DNA of 64,000 bases from Paenibacillus dauci (lineage in GTDB: Bacteria; Bacillota; Bacilli; Paenibacillales; Paenibacillaceae): NCBI RefSeq assembly GCF_000971985.1, contig NZ_LAQQ01000002.1, forward strand, positions 62,001 to 126,000, written 5' to 3'. A program made the translations under genes and the position numbers. The notes under the pieces were generated by a model. It had not been told where the DNA came from. It saw only the letters and a program-made list of their open reading frames with translations, and ran no database searches. Shown one piece after another: positions 7,717-15,583 of this stretch (positions are counted from its first letter, which is position 1; every line of letters starts with the position of its first letter).

Positions 7717-9456
7717 ATGATCAAAATTGAAAACCTGTCCTTCTCGTTTCCCCAGAAAGAACTCTATACCAACATCACGTTTACGCTTGAAGAAGGGCAG
7801 CATTGTGCGTTTATCGGCACAAGCGGCAGCGGGAAAAGTACGCTGATCGATATCCTGATGGACCCGCAGCGCTATTTGTTCGATGGCAAATTGGAGATCG
7901 ATCCGGACTACACCATTGGATATGTCAGTCAGTTCTCCCAAGTCGATTCGACCAAAGAAATCACTGTTTTTGAATATATTGCAGAACCCTTCATGAAGAT
8001 CCAGGATGAGATTACAGATATCTATGCCGAGATGGCGACCACATCGGATATGGATGCACTTATGGAAAAGTATCAGCTGGCTTTGGATGCGCTTGAAGCC
8101 CTCGGTGGCGATGATTTTGAGAGCAAAATCAATAAGCAGCTCAATCTTGCCAATCTTATGAAGCTGAAAGATACAGACGTCTCTTCCTTGAGTGGCGGTG
8201 AATTCAAGCTGGTTCAAGTGATGAAGGAAATGCTGAATCGTCCCGATCTGATGATTATGGACGAGCCGGATGTATTTTTGGATTTTGAAAATCTCAATGC
8301 GCTCAAAAATCTTATTAATTCGCACAAAGGCATGCTGCTCGTGGTCACGCACAACCGCTATTTGCTGAATCATTGTTTTAATAAGATCATTCATCTCGAA
8401 AACGCCGAGATTCAGGAGTTTGATGGACGCTATATCGATTACAACTTCTCCTTGCTGCAAATGAAGATGGAGATGCAGGAAATTGCTGTCGCTGAAGCGG
8501 AAGAAGTGGCGCGCAATGAGGCGCTTATCGATAATCTGCGTACCATCGCAACGTACAATTCCGATGAATCCAGAGGTAGAGCGCTAAAAGCCAGAATGAA
8601 GGTACAGGAACGATTCGAAGCGAGCCGAATCAAGGCACCATTTGTGGATATTAAGCAGCCGCATATGGAATTTGGTCTGGATCATGAACTGGAAGATACA
8701 GTTATCGTGCAGGTAAACGATTATGGGGTTTCGTTTGATGAACTGCTGCTGGAGCATGTAGATTTTGAAATGAAATCGACAGATAAAGTGGCGATTATCG
8801 GCGCCAATGGAACAGGGAAAACGACGTTACTACGAGACATTTTCCGAAACCAACAGGAGTCGATTACGATCCATGACGACGTGAAGATCGGTTATCTGTC
8901 CCAGCTTCAAGGCGAGACGTTGACCGATTCCAATAGCATTCTGGATGAGTTTATCGAAGCCGGATTCAGCACGTATGATGATATTAGAGCATACCTGTCC
9001 AGTTATGGCTTTGAAGGGGAAATCTTGAATCAGAAGATTCAATCGCTGTCCGGTGGCGAGAAGAATATGCTGCAATTGGCGAAGATTGCTTCCAGCAATG
9101 CCAATCTGCTGCTGCTCGACGAACCGACAAGCCATCTGGATATCTATACGCAAATTGCCCTGGAGAAAGCGATTAAGGAGTACAAAGGCGCGATCCTCAT
9201 GATCTCCCATGATTTCTATTCCGTCGTTAACGGTATGGATTATGTGCTGATCATTGACAACAAAACGGTCCGCAAAATGAGTATGCGCAAATTCAGACAG
9301 ATGATTTACAAGCGTCATTTTGACAAAGATTATCTGGAAAAGGAACAAAACAAAAAAGAGGTTGAAATGAAAATTGAATTGGCTTTGAAAGATACAAATT
9401 TCGAGCTTGCCAAAGTGCTGGTGGATGAGCTGGAAGCGTTGATCAAAGCGCTGTAA
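7717..9456 (+). CDS. ABC-F family ATPase (ribosome-associated, possible antibiotic-resistance type)
   Basis: The 579-residue product has two ABC domains and no membrane segments. The first has Walker A GTSGSGKS near residue 34, signature LSGGE and a Walker B-type MDEPDVFLD; the second has GANGTGKT, LSGGEKNML, LLLDEPTSHLD and a SHD switch. Between them is the ~80-residue linker whose tip enters the ribosomal exit site. ABC-F proteins rescue or protect ribosomes. The VFLD in the first domain instead of NHLD, and the long C-terminal extension, fit the Lsa/Vga/Vml-like resistance branches more than EttA, but I cannot assign a subtype. I chose ATG 7717 with AGAAAGG just upstream, since the extra N-terminal residues of the longer frame do not resemble the family. 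Composition is resident-like, marking the right flank of the island. Confidence 0.8.
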   Translation: MIKIENLSFSFPQKELYTNITFTLEEGQHCAFIGTSGSGKSTLIDILMDPQRYLFDGKLEIDPDYTIGYVSQFSQVDSTKEITVFEYIAEPFMKIQDEITDIYAEMATTSDMDALMEKYQLALDALEALGGDDFESKINKQLNLANLMKLKDTDVSSLSGGEFKLVQVMKEMLNRPDLMIMDEPDVFLDFENLNALKNLINSHKGMLLVVTHNRYLLNHCFNKIIHLENAEIQEFDGRYIDYNFSLLQMKMEMQEIAVAEAEEVARNEALIDNLRTIATYNSDESRGRALKARMKVQERFEASRIKAPFVDIKQPHMEFGLDHELEDTVIVQVNDYGVSFDELLLEHVDFEMKSTDKVAIIGANGTGKTTLLRDIFRNQQESITIHDDVKIGYLSQLQGETLTDSNSILDEFIEAGFSTYDDIRAYLSSYGFEGEILNQKIQSLSGGEKNMLQLAKIASSNANLLLLDEPTSHLDIYTQIALEKAIKEYKGAILMISHDFYSVVNGMDYVLIIDNKTVRKMSMRKFRQMIYKRHFDKDYLEKEQNKKEVEMKIELALKDTNFELAKVLVDELEALIKAL

Positions 9457-9838
9457 CGTATAGCGGTAAAGCCGGCCAATAGGTCTGACTTCTATAATCA
9501 GCTTATTCCGAATGTTATAAATTTGTGGATAGCAAAACAATAGCAACTTGTATCCCCGTCAACAGTCCCTACTACACAGTGGGGACTGTTTGCTTTGGAA
9601 TTTATGTGAAATGTACACAAGAAGATGCTGCTTGGCTTCTTTGGTGAATGGCCTGCATCTGTGCTTCTCTGGCTAAAATAATAGTTCACCCAAGAAAATA
9701 ATCTATCCATAAAACAGGAACGAATGTTCCTGGAAATTTCTTTCCTTTTGAACAGAATCTTTGTATGATAAAAGAAATTCAAGCCAGAGCGAAGCACAAA
9801 AAGGTGAGAAGTTCAGCTGTACTAAAAGGGAGGCAGGC
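9457..9838. other. Intergenic region between ABC-F and YcaQ-like genes
   Basis: It holds one terminator-like hairpin (9561-9590) and the promoter and AAAGGGAGG ribosome binding site of the next gene. No small gene is supported. Confidence 0.4.
9561..9590 (+). terminator. Terminator-like hairpin after the ABC-F gene
   Basis: AACAGTCCC (9561-9569) pairs with GGGACTGTT (9582-9590) with a 12-base loop. The T-run is short, so termination strength is uncertain. Confidence 0.5.
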
Positions 9839-11041
9839 ATGAACATGATCCAATTAACCAATCGCCAGGCACGGCAATTCTTATTATTGAAGCACGGACT
9901 ATTGGGGGACTACATCTTCAGTGAGAAGCAGGGAATATTGGACTTTGTCCGGCAGGCAGGCTGTATTCAATATGATCCGATCGACGTCTGCGGAAAAAAT
10001 GCTGAATTGGTTCTTCAATCGCGTATCCAGGGATTTACCAAAGGTATGCTTACTGAACTGCTGTATGAAGATCGCCGTCTGATTGATTATCCCGACAAGA
10101 ATCTGGCGATTATTCCGGTTACGGACTGGCCATATTTTGAGCGGTACCGTCAAGCTGCCCGTCAGCATGCCGAACGTTATCCTGAAATGGAAGCATTAAT
10201 CGCACAGGTACAGGAGCATCTCCACAATAAAGGTGCGCTTAGTTCGGACGATTTAAAGCTGGAAGGGAATTTCGCCTGGCGATCTGCAATCCACTGGAGC
10301 AGTGGCAGCAATTCATCCCGCTCGGTGCTGGAACAGATGTACTCGACAGGCGAGCTGATTATTCATCATAAAAAAGGAACACGTAAATATTATGATCTGG
10401 CGAGTAAATACATTGACCCTATTCTTCTGAATGCCGTCGAACCATTAGCAGATGAGCTTGAGCATCACAAATGGCGGGTACTGCGCCGCATCGGCTCTGT
10501 AGGGCTGTTATGGAATCGTGCGTCAGATGCCTGGCTAAATATATGGGGACTCAAAGCTGCACAGCGCAGCGAGGTTTTTCGCCAGCTGCTGGACGAAAAG
10601 CGCATAATCGCTGTAACCGTCGAACCAATAAAGGATACGCTGTACTGCCTTGCAGAAGATACACCGCTGATCGAAGCTGTTCTGGGGCACGTAGAACCGG
10701 CATGGCGCTGCGAACTGATAGCTCCGCTGGATAATTTGATGTGGGATCGCAAGCTTATCCAGGCCTTGTTTGGATTTGATTATACCTGGGAGATTTATAC
10801 GCCTGCACTCAAACGAAAATTTGGTTATTATGTGCTGCCTCTATTGTATGGAGAACGCTTTATTGGACGAGCCGAGATTCTCGCAGAGCGAAAAACAGGT
10901 ACGCTGCTGGTGAAAAAGATATGGTACGAGAACGATGTGAAGCAAACGCTGGAGCTGCAAACTGCCTTGAACGATTGTCTCCAAAAATTTGCGTTATTCC
11001 ATGAATGCCATACGATTCTAGCGGAGTCTTTGCAGGAATAA
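9839..11041 (+). CDS. YcaQ/AlkX-type winged-helix DNA glycosylase
   Basis: The 400-residue product belongs to the HTH_42 (YcaQ, AlkX/AlkZ) family of DNA glycosylases, which unhook interstrand crosslinks and remove bulky alkylated bases. It begins with LTNRQARQFLLLKHGL and has IQYDPIDV near residue 44, where QYD fits the Q-x-D motif of the YcaQ branch rather than the Q-x-Q of AlkZ. The winged-helix region is in the middle, and DNLMWDRKLIQALFGFDYTWEIY with KRKFGYYVLPLL forms the typical C-terminal part. The ATG at 9839 follows AAAGGGAGG; the longer frame upstream lacks one. It is convergent with the XRE regulator gene. Its exact lesion is not readable from sequence. Confidence 0.85.
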   Translation: MNMIQLTNRQARQFLLLKHGLLGDYIFSEKQGILDFVRQAGCIQYDPIDVCGKNAELVLQSRIQGFTKGMLTELLYEDRRLIDYPDKNLAIIPVTDWPYFERYRQAARQHAERYPEMEALIAQVQEHLHNKGALSSDDLKLEGNFAWRSAIHWSSGSNSSRSVLEQMYSTGELIIHHKKGTRKYYDLASKYIDPILLNAVEPLADELEHHKWRVLRRIGSVGLLWNRASDAWLNIWGLKAAQRSEVFRQLLDEKRIIAVTVEPIKDTLYCLAEDTPLIEAVLGHVEPAWRCELIAPLDNLMWDRKLIQALFGFDYTWEIYTPALKRKFGYYVLPLLYGERFIGRAEILAERKTGTLLVKKIWYENDVKQTLELQTALNDCLQKFALFHECHTILAESLQE

Positions 11042-11132
11042 GAAGATCGTTCAGCAGATGCCGTAGCGAGAAATATGCAGAGTACATACGGCATTATGCT
11101 GTGATTCGTAGAGTCTCTTTTTTACATAATAC

Positions 11133-11166
11133 AAAAAGAGCATCCGTAAGCAAAAGACAGATGCTC
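11133..11166 (-). terminator. Terminator of the XRE regulator gene
   Basis: On the reverse strand GAGCATCTGT pairs with ACGGATGCTC (one G-U) across a short loop and is followed by five T (11137-11133). Confidence 0.7.
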
Positions 11167-11181
11167 ATACAGCCATATCGA

Positions 11182-12036
11182 TTAATGACTGATAGGTGTT
11201 GCTTGTGCAAGTTTGGCAAGGCGTTCTACCGATCCATCCTGCAGATCGGGTGTATAGGTATGCAGAAACTGACCGCTTCTATACTGAATCGGGAAGACGA
11301 GCGTTGACAGGTTCAGCCTACCTGCCTGCGGGTGTGTGATGACTTGGGGATACTGATTGGTACAACGTACATCGTAGCTCTCCCACATGGTCGCAAATTC
11401 GGGACTGTTTTCTGTCATGCTGGCGATAAATTCAGCATACCAGAGATCGTCGAGATGCTGACCATACATTACTCGGAAATGACCCAGCAGCGAAGCAGCA
11501 AGATCATCCCAGTCGGCAAACAATGTTCTATAGGCGGGCAGCATAAACATACGCCAGATCATATTGCGCTCGGAGCTGTCCACCGCGCCAAAGGAGCCAA
11601 ATACAGAGACAGCCAGGTGGTTCCAGGCCAGCACGTTCATCTTGGCATCGGTCACATAAGCAGGACAGAGCGGCATCTGATCCAGCAAGTAGGTGAGCGA
11701 AGGCGAGATGACCGGCTCTTTTTCCCTGGGAAGAAAGGCAGTCTGGCGCGAGTTCGAGAGAAAGTAAAGATGGTTGCGCTCGTCCTGGTCCAGACGAAGA
11801 ACACGGCACAGACTGTCCAGTACCTGCTCGGAGACGTTGATATCGCGTCCCTGTTCCAGGGAGGTATACCATGGCAATGAAATTCCGGCCAGCGCCGCAA
11901 CTTCTTCACGTCGCAACCCCTTGGTTCTTCTTCTCGTAAATTCGGCATGCTGCAGACCTGCTTCTTTCGGCGACAGCCGCAGCCGTCTTGTACGAAGGAA
12001 GCTTCCCAGCTCCTGACGGCGTGGATCGTCACTCAT
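11182..12036 (-). CDS. XRE-family regulator with MmyB-like ligand-binding domain
   Basis: The 284-residue product has an N-terminal helix-turn-helix (SFLRTRRLRLSP..., GLRREEVAALAGISLPWYTSLEQGRDI, residues ~10-75) followed by the PAS-like MmyB ligand-binding domain (YVTDAKMNVLAWNHLAVSVFG... NMIWRMF). In MmyB proteins this pocket binds a fatty acid or similar ligand and changes DNA binding. The start at 12036 has an AAGGAG site upstream. It is divergent from the quinone-reductase gene at 12349, the usual neighbour type for this family, and probably controls it. A perfect TAACCGGTTA palindrome lies in the shared spacer at 12171-12180. Confidence 0.85.
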   Translation of the reverse strand: MSDDPRRQELGSFLRTRRLRLSPKEAGLQHAEFTRRRTKGLRREEVAALAGISLPWYTSLEQGRDINVSEQVLDSLCRVLRLDQDERNHLYFLSNSRQTAFLPREKEPVISPSLTYLLDQMPLCPAYVTDAKMNVLAWNHLAVSVFGSFGAVDSSERNMIWRMFMLPAYRTLFADWDDLAASLLGHFRVMYGQHLDDLWYAEFIASMTENSPEFATMWESYDVRCTNQYPQVITHPQAGRLNLSTLVFPIQYRSGQFLHTYTPDLQDGSVERLAKLAQATPISH

Positions 12037-12348
12037 GATAGATCGCTCCTTTTAAGCTAATACTTTTACTACTAGGATTATAAGTTATGGAATCAGTGAT
12101 GATAATAGTCGGAATAGAGATATAAACACAGTTCTTCTTGGATAATTCGGATCAAGATAATATAAAGCCATAACCGGTTACGTTTAATCTTACCATATTC
12201 GTAAAGCAGAGCTATCGTTCAGCTTGGAATAGAACAGGATACGTAATCCGTTTGGTACCAATTACTTGATGTTTTTTCGCACGAGCAGACCGGGGATTAT
12301 ATGTAGTGTCTGCAGCGAAAGGAAAAAACCAATTCCAGGGAGGATATT
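12037..12348. other. Divergent promoter region, XRE regulator and oxidoreductase
   Basis: This 312-base spacer holds both promoters. TAACCGGTTA at 12171-12180 and GGATACGTAATCC near 12238-12250 are small palindromes that could be operators for the MmyB-type regulator. No gene is visible. Confidence 0.35.
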
Positions 12349-12906
12349 ATGAATAATATCTTGATTATTAATGGCCATGAACACTATGTATATTCACAGG
12401 GGAGATTGAATAAAACGTTATTTGATGAGTTGATTGCCAACCTGTCAGGGAAATTCAATATACAAACCACTGTTGTTCAAGAAGGCTACGATGTAAAAGA
12501 AGAGCAAGAGAAATTCAAATGGGCAGACGTGATTATTTTCCAAACACCGATCTACTGGTTCTCACTGCCGACTATGTTCAGACGTTATTTTGACAAAGTG
12601 TATGAGTATGGCGTTATTTTCCAGGGAGCCGAAAAGTATGGCCAGGGTGGCCTGTTACAGGGCAAAAAATATATGTTTTCTACAACCTGGAATGCGCCTG
12701 AAAGTGAATACAACAATCCGGAAGGATTCTTCAAAGGGAAAGACCTCGAAGGGACTCTTGAACATCTTCACTACACGCAGCGATTTGCCGGGATGGAACC
12801 ACTGGCAAGCTTCGGTATACATGATGTAATATCGAATCCCGATATTGAAAAATTTACTGCACAACTGCGCAGTCACTTGAACAAAGTATTCGTTCTGGAA
12901 GGTTAA
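12349..12906 (+). CDS. NAD(P)H-dependent flavodoxin-fold oxidoreductase (MdaB-like)
   Basis: The 185-residue product has the flavodoxin-like fold of NAD(P)H:quinone oxidoreductases: an N-terminal ILIINGHEHYVYSQGRLNKTL for flavin phosphate binding, WADVIIFQTPIYWFSLPTMFRRYFDKVY in the middle, and KKYMFSTTWNAPESEYNNPEGFF that matches MdaB-type enzymes. It likely makes two-electron reductions of quinones and protects against electrophiles and oxidants in the cytosol. The ATG at 12349 follows GGGAGG. It is divergent from the XRE/MmyB regulator and ends at a strong shared terminator before RidA. Confidence 0.85.
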   Translation: MNNILIINGHEHYVYSQGRLNKTLFDELIANLSGKFNIQTTVVQEGYDVKEEQEKFKWADVIIFQTPIYWFSLPTMFRRYFDKVYEYGVIFQGAEKYGQGGLLQGKKYMFSTTWNAPESEYNNPEGFFKGKDLEGTLEHLHYTQRFAGMEPLASFGIHDVISNPDIEKFTAQLRSHLNKVFVLEG

Positions 12907-13005
12907 ATCGAAGAGATCGATATGCTTGAAGAGGAAATAGGCTTAGGCAGGTCTAATTCTCTGTACAACTCTAAGATTATTTTTAATGTTATCTTTACAG
13001 AAGAA

Positions 13006-13036
13006 GGGACTTCGATGAAGCGAAGTCCCTTTTTTC
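13006..13036. terminator. Bidirectional terminator between the MdaB-like and RidA genes
   Basis: GGGACTTCG (13006-13014) pairs with CGAAGTCCC (13021-13029) and a run of seven T follows. It serves the forward oxidoreductase and lies at the end of the convergent RidA gene. Confidence 0.8.
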
Positions 13037-13038
13037 CT

Positions 13039-13422
13039 TTACTTGATATAGGCAACGGCGCGAGCTTCGACCCACTGCTCCGGGAAAGCCAGATACGTTA
13101 CTCCGATCATACTGCCTGCAGGCCGATGCTCACCAACATATTGTTTGAACAGTTCAATCGCAGTTTCTCCGTGTTCCTGAGCATTCGTCAAATACAGCTC
13201 TACATAAGCCAGATTCGAACGGGTTATGCCAAATTCGGCGAGTACAGTATCCAGATTCTCCAGCGTCTGCAGTACTTGTGCCTGAATATCACCCGCTCCG
13301 ATAAATTCGCCCTGGGCATTATGAGAGAATTGTCCAGAGATATAGACAGTATTGTCGACGCGGTAGCCTTGCGAGATTCCATGATCCCAAAGATCATGAT
13401 TGTAGGTTTGGATAGTGGTCAT
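13039..13422 (-). CDS. RidA family (YjgF/YER057c/UK114) protein
   Basis: The 127-residue product has the length and layout of RidA enamine/imine deaminases: VDNTVYISGQFSHNAQGEF near the start, QVLQTLENLDTVLAEFG in the middle and a C-terminal EQWVEARAVAYI. The arginine normally needed for deaminase activity sits in the RPAGSMIGVTYL region, where R is present but the spacing differs from canonical RidA, so it may be a Rid subfamily protein with another role. I chose ATG 13422 (MTTIQTYN); the longer frame has no ribosome binding site. It lies between two flavodoxin-fold reductases and may share a role in handling reactive metabolites. Confidence 0.75.
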   Translation of the reverse strand: MTTIQTYNHDLWDHGISQGYRVDNTVYISGQFSHNAQGEFIGAGDIQAQVLQTLENLDTVLAEFGITRSNLAYVELYLTNAQEHGETAIELFKQYVGEHRPAGSMIGVTYLAFPEQWVEARAVAYIK

Positions 13423-13592
13423 TGTATGAGCCCCTTTGCTGTGAATTAAGGCTAGTATAAACCGGGCAGAAACAAAGCAACAGTACGCACAATTACGATA
13501 GGTACTATCCAAAAGGGTAGTAGGGAGAGGGGAATATCTAGTGGTAGGACGACAGCTGCTTCGGATAACAGGAGATAGATTTGGATAAATAC

Positions 13593-13621
13593 TTGACGGA
13601 ACAACTTGTTGTAACTATTAT
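13593..13621 (+). promoter_or_regulatory. Promoter with internal palindrome, upstream of the 13679 gene
   Basis: TTGACG (13593-13598) and TATTAT (13616-13621) are 17 bases apart. ACAACTTGTTGT (13601-13612), an inverted repeat ACAAC-GTTGT, fills the spacer, a typical place for a repressor. No regulator gene is adjacent. Confidence 0.5.
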
Positions 13622-13678
13622 TGTCACATTAGGTCAAAACCAAATACTTACAAACATTTCGAGAAAGAAGGAAAATCC

Positions 13679-14197
13679 ATGAAGACACTCGTTATCGTTG
13701 CACACCCCAATCTGGAGCAGTCCAAAGTCAATAAACGCTGGGTTGAAGAATTAAAAGGTCAGCCCGACGTAACGATTCATGATCTATACGAAACCTATCC
13801 GGATGAGCAAATTGATGTAGCGCGCGAACAGCAGCTGATGATGGAGCACGACCGGATCGTATTCCAATTCCCGTTCTACTGGTACAGCACACCACCCCTT
13901 CTGAAAAAGTGGCAGGATCATGTATTAACCTATGGCTGGGCATATGGTAGTGAAGGCAACAAGCTGCATGGCAAGGAGCTGCTGCTGGCGATCTCTACAG
14001 GAAGTCCCCAAGAAGCCTATCATCCTGATGGCAGAAACAAATATACGATGGAAGAGTTGCTGAAGCCGTTTCATGCCACCAGCAATCTGATCGGAATCCA
14101 ACTGCTGCCTTATTTTATTCAACATAACGCCATGTCCATTACCGATGAAGACCTGAATGTATCGGCTCGTGAATACGTACAGGCGGTACGTGGCTAA
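13679..14197 (+). CDS. NAD(P)H oxidoreductase, YwrO/KefF-like flavodoxin fold
   Basis: The 172-residue product starts KTLVIVAHPNLEQSKVNKRW and carries QFPFYWYSTPPLLKKWQDHVLTYGW, hallmarks of the YwrO/KefF/MdaB group of flavin-dependent NAD(P)H:quinone reductases. It is cytosolic and probably detoxifies quinones. ATG 13679 follows GAAAGAAGGAAA. It has its own promoter with a palindrome inside, and its own terminator. It is a distant relative of the 12349 enzyme rather than a recent copy. Confidence 0.85.
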   Translation: MKTLVIVAHPNLEQSKVNKRWVEELKGQPDVTIHDLYETYPDEQIDVAREQQLMMEHDRIVFQFPFYWYSTPPLLKKWQDHVLTYGWAYGSEGNKLHGKELLLAISTGSPQEAYHPDGRNKYTMEELLKPFHATSNLIGIQLLPYFIQHNAMSITDEDLNVSAREYVQAVRG

Positions 14198-14735
14198 GAG
14201 CTACTGCTTATTACAATTGTAAAAGTAGAAATCGCATCGAGTAGCATATGACTTGATACAACTCCATAGCAAAGGCTGCTCACATCATCAGATGATGGTA
14301 AGCAGCCTTTGTTTTTGTATAACCAGATACCATTTTCTATTTTTATCAAGACTATTACAGAAAAAAACTAAAACATGTATGAGTCTATTCGATAAAACCA
14401 TGTTTACAGTGATACAAATGAACGTGTATTTATACATAACTCAAAACTAAACGATTTGTGCTCTATTTAAATGTTATCAAAAACTTTTCCTGTACTATGG
14501 AGAGAAGTTATAGTCACATAAGATTTATTAATAATCCTTTTCGTAGACAATCTTGCAATTGATTGATAATTATAAAATCTATTTTTAGTAATTGACATTA
14601 ATTCTAATAGGAATAAATAGCTACATAAAATCTTTATGCTATATAGATTGCTAAATCAATTTTATATCCTATACAATTCTAATGTACAAGATACAGGTGT
14701 AGTTCAAGTAAACTCAGAGATAGGCAGGGTTGTGA
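14198..14735. other. AT-rich intergenic region
   Basis: Apart from the terminator at 14270-14316 this 538-base stretch shows no gene with a start and ribosome binding site. Its second half is strongly AT-rich, like a region of past insertion or decay. Confidence 0.4.
14270..14316 (+). terminator. Terminator of the 13679 oxidoreductase gene
   Basis: CAAAGGCTGCT (14270-14280) pairs with AGCAGCCTTTG (14301-14311). CATCATC/GATGATG pairs inside, and TTTTT follows. Confidence 0.8.
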
Positions 14736-15116
14736 ATGCTCAGGTTTGAGAAATTAAATCAACAATTTGTTGAATTTAGTGAAAAAATACAAGATTTTAT
14801 AATTTATAATTCCAGGTTGGTTTATGTTAAAGGGTCAGAAGAAGTAGTAGAGAATGGAGCGTATACTTGGTCTCTACTCCAGCCAGATCAGCAAGTAATA
14901 CAATCCGCGATTTGCCGTAAATATGAGACCTTAATGCATCCTATTCTCACTAGCACATCAGAAAGTGAGCATCTCTCAACGTTAAAAGAAAGTTATGAAC
15001 GAGTTGTGTATATTTTGAAGCAAGAAGAAATTGTGTTTACAGATAATGTAGCCGATGTACTTGAATCTATTCGCATAGAATTGAAACTCCAGCTGTACCT
15101 ATGTACTCAGCTTTAA
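14736..15116 (+). CDS. Small protein of unknown function
   Basis: The 126-residue product is helix-rich and soluble, with no signal peptide and no motif I recognise (KIQDFIIYNSRLVYVKGSEEVVENG, LKESYERVVYILKQEE). ATG 14736 has only a weak AGGCAGGG site, but a clear terminator directly follows the stop, which supports a real gene. It stands alone between a reductase and a diguanylate cyclase, in AT-rich surroundings. I cannot suggest a function. Confidence 0.5.
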   Translation: MLRFEKLNQQFVEFSEKIQDFIIYNSRLVYVKGSEEVVENGAYTWSLLQPDQQVIQSAICRKYETLMHPILTSTSESEHLSTLKESYERVVYILKQEEIVFTDNVADVLESIRIELKLQLYLCTQL

Positions 15117-15154
15117 AAGCCCTGGTTGCTTAAAATGCAGCCACGGCTTTTTTT
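15117..15154 (+). terminator. Terminator after the 14736 gene
   Basis: AAGCC-TGG-TTGC pairs with GCAG-CCA-GGCTT around TTAAAAT, with seven T at the end. Confidence 0.75.
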
Positions 15155-15583
15155 GTGGATATTCATAATCTCAAAGTGAGTTGGTAGATCAAATCATAAC
15201 CCATGGGTGTGTTCCCTTTAAGATGCATTCAAAAAATAAATTCTATTATTTAAACATACATACCAAAAGGTTGAGACGACAGTCGAGGTCCCAATCTATA
15301 TAGAAGCTATCCAATTCAGCATGAATAATGTCCTGAAAACGAACAGTTTCTTTTACATATACAATTTCAGTTGTACGTTTGTTAAGCTGGAGCATACGAT
15401 TAAACCCTTTATTAATGAAGTTATGTTCTATATTGATGCGCTCTGTTTACTTCTACATATCTATATTTTACTTTTAATACTATGTTATAGTAATTTTGTT
15501 ACAATCAAATAATGAAAATAGAAGAAATTATAATAGGCATCCTTCCTTTAAAACAGGAGTATGTACAAAGAAGGAGAGTAGGA
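15155..15583. other. Upstream region of the diguanylate cyclase gene
   Basis: AT-rich, with several short frames but none with a good start. It must contain the promoter of the cyclase gene; the only clear signal is AAGGAG at 15571-15576. Confidence 0.35.

Noticed and set aside
7693-8460. 255-codon reverse frame opposite the ABC-F gene
   Set aside because: Antisense shadow; the ABC-F frame has all ATPase motifs.
11332-11880. 182-codon forward frame opposite the XRE regulator
   Set aside because: Antisense shadow of a well-supported MmyB-type regulator.
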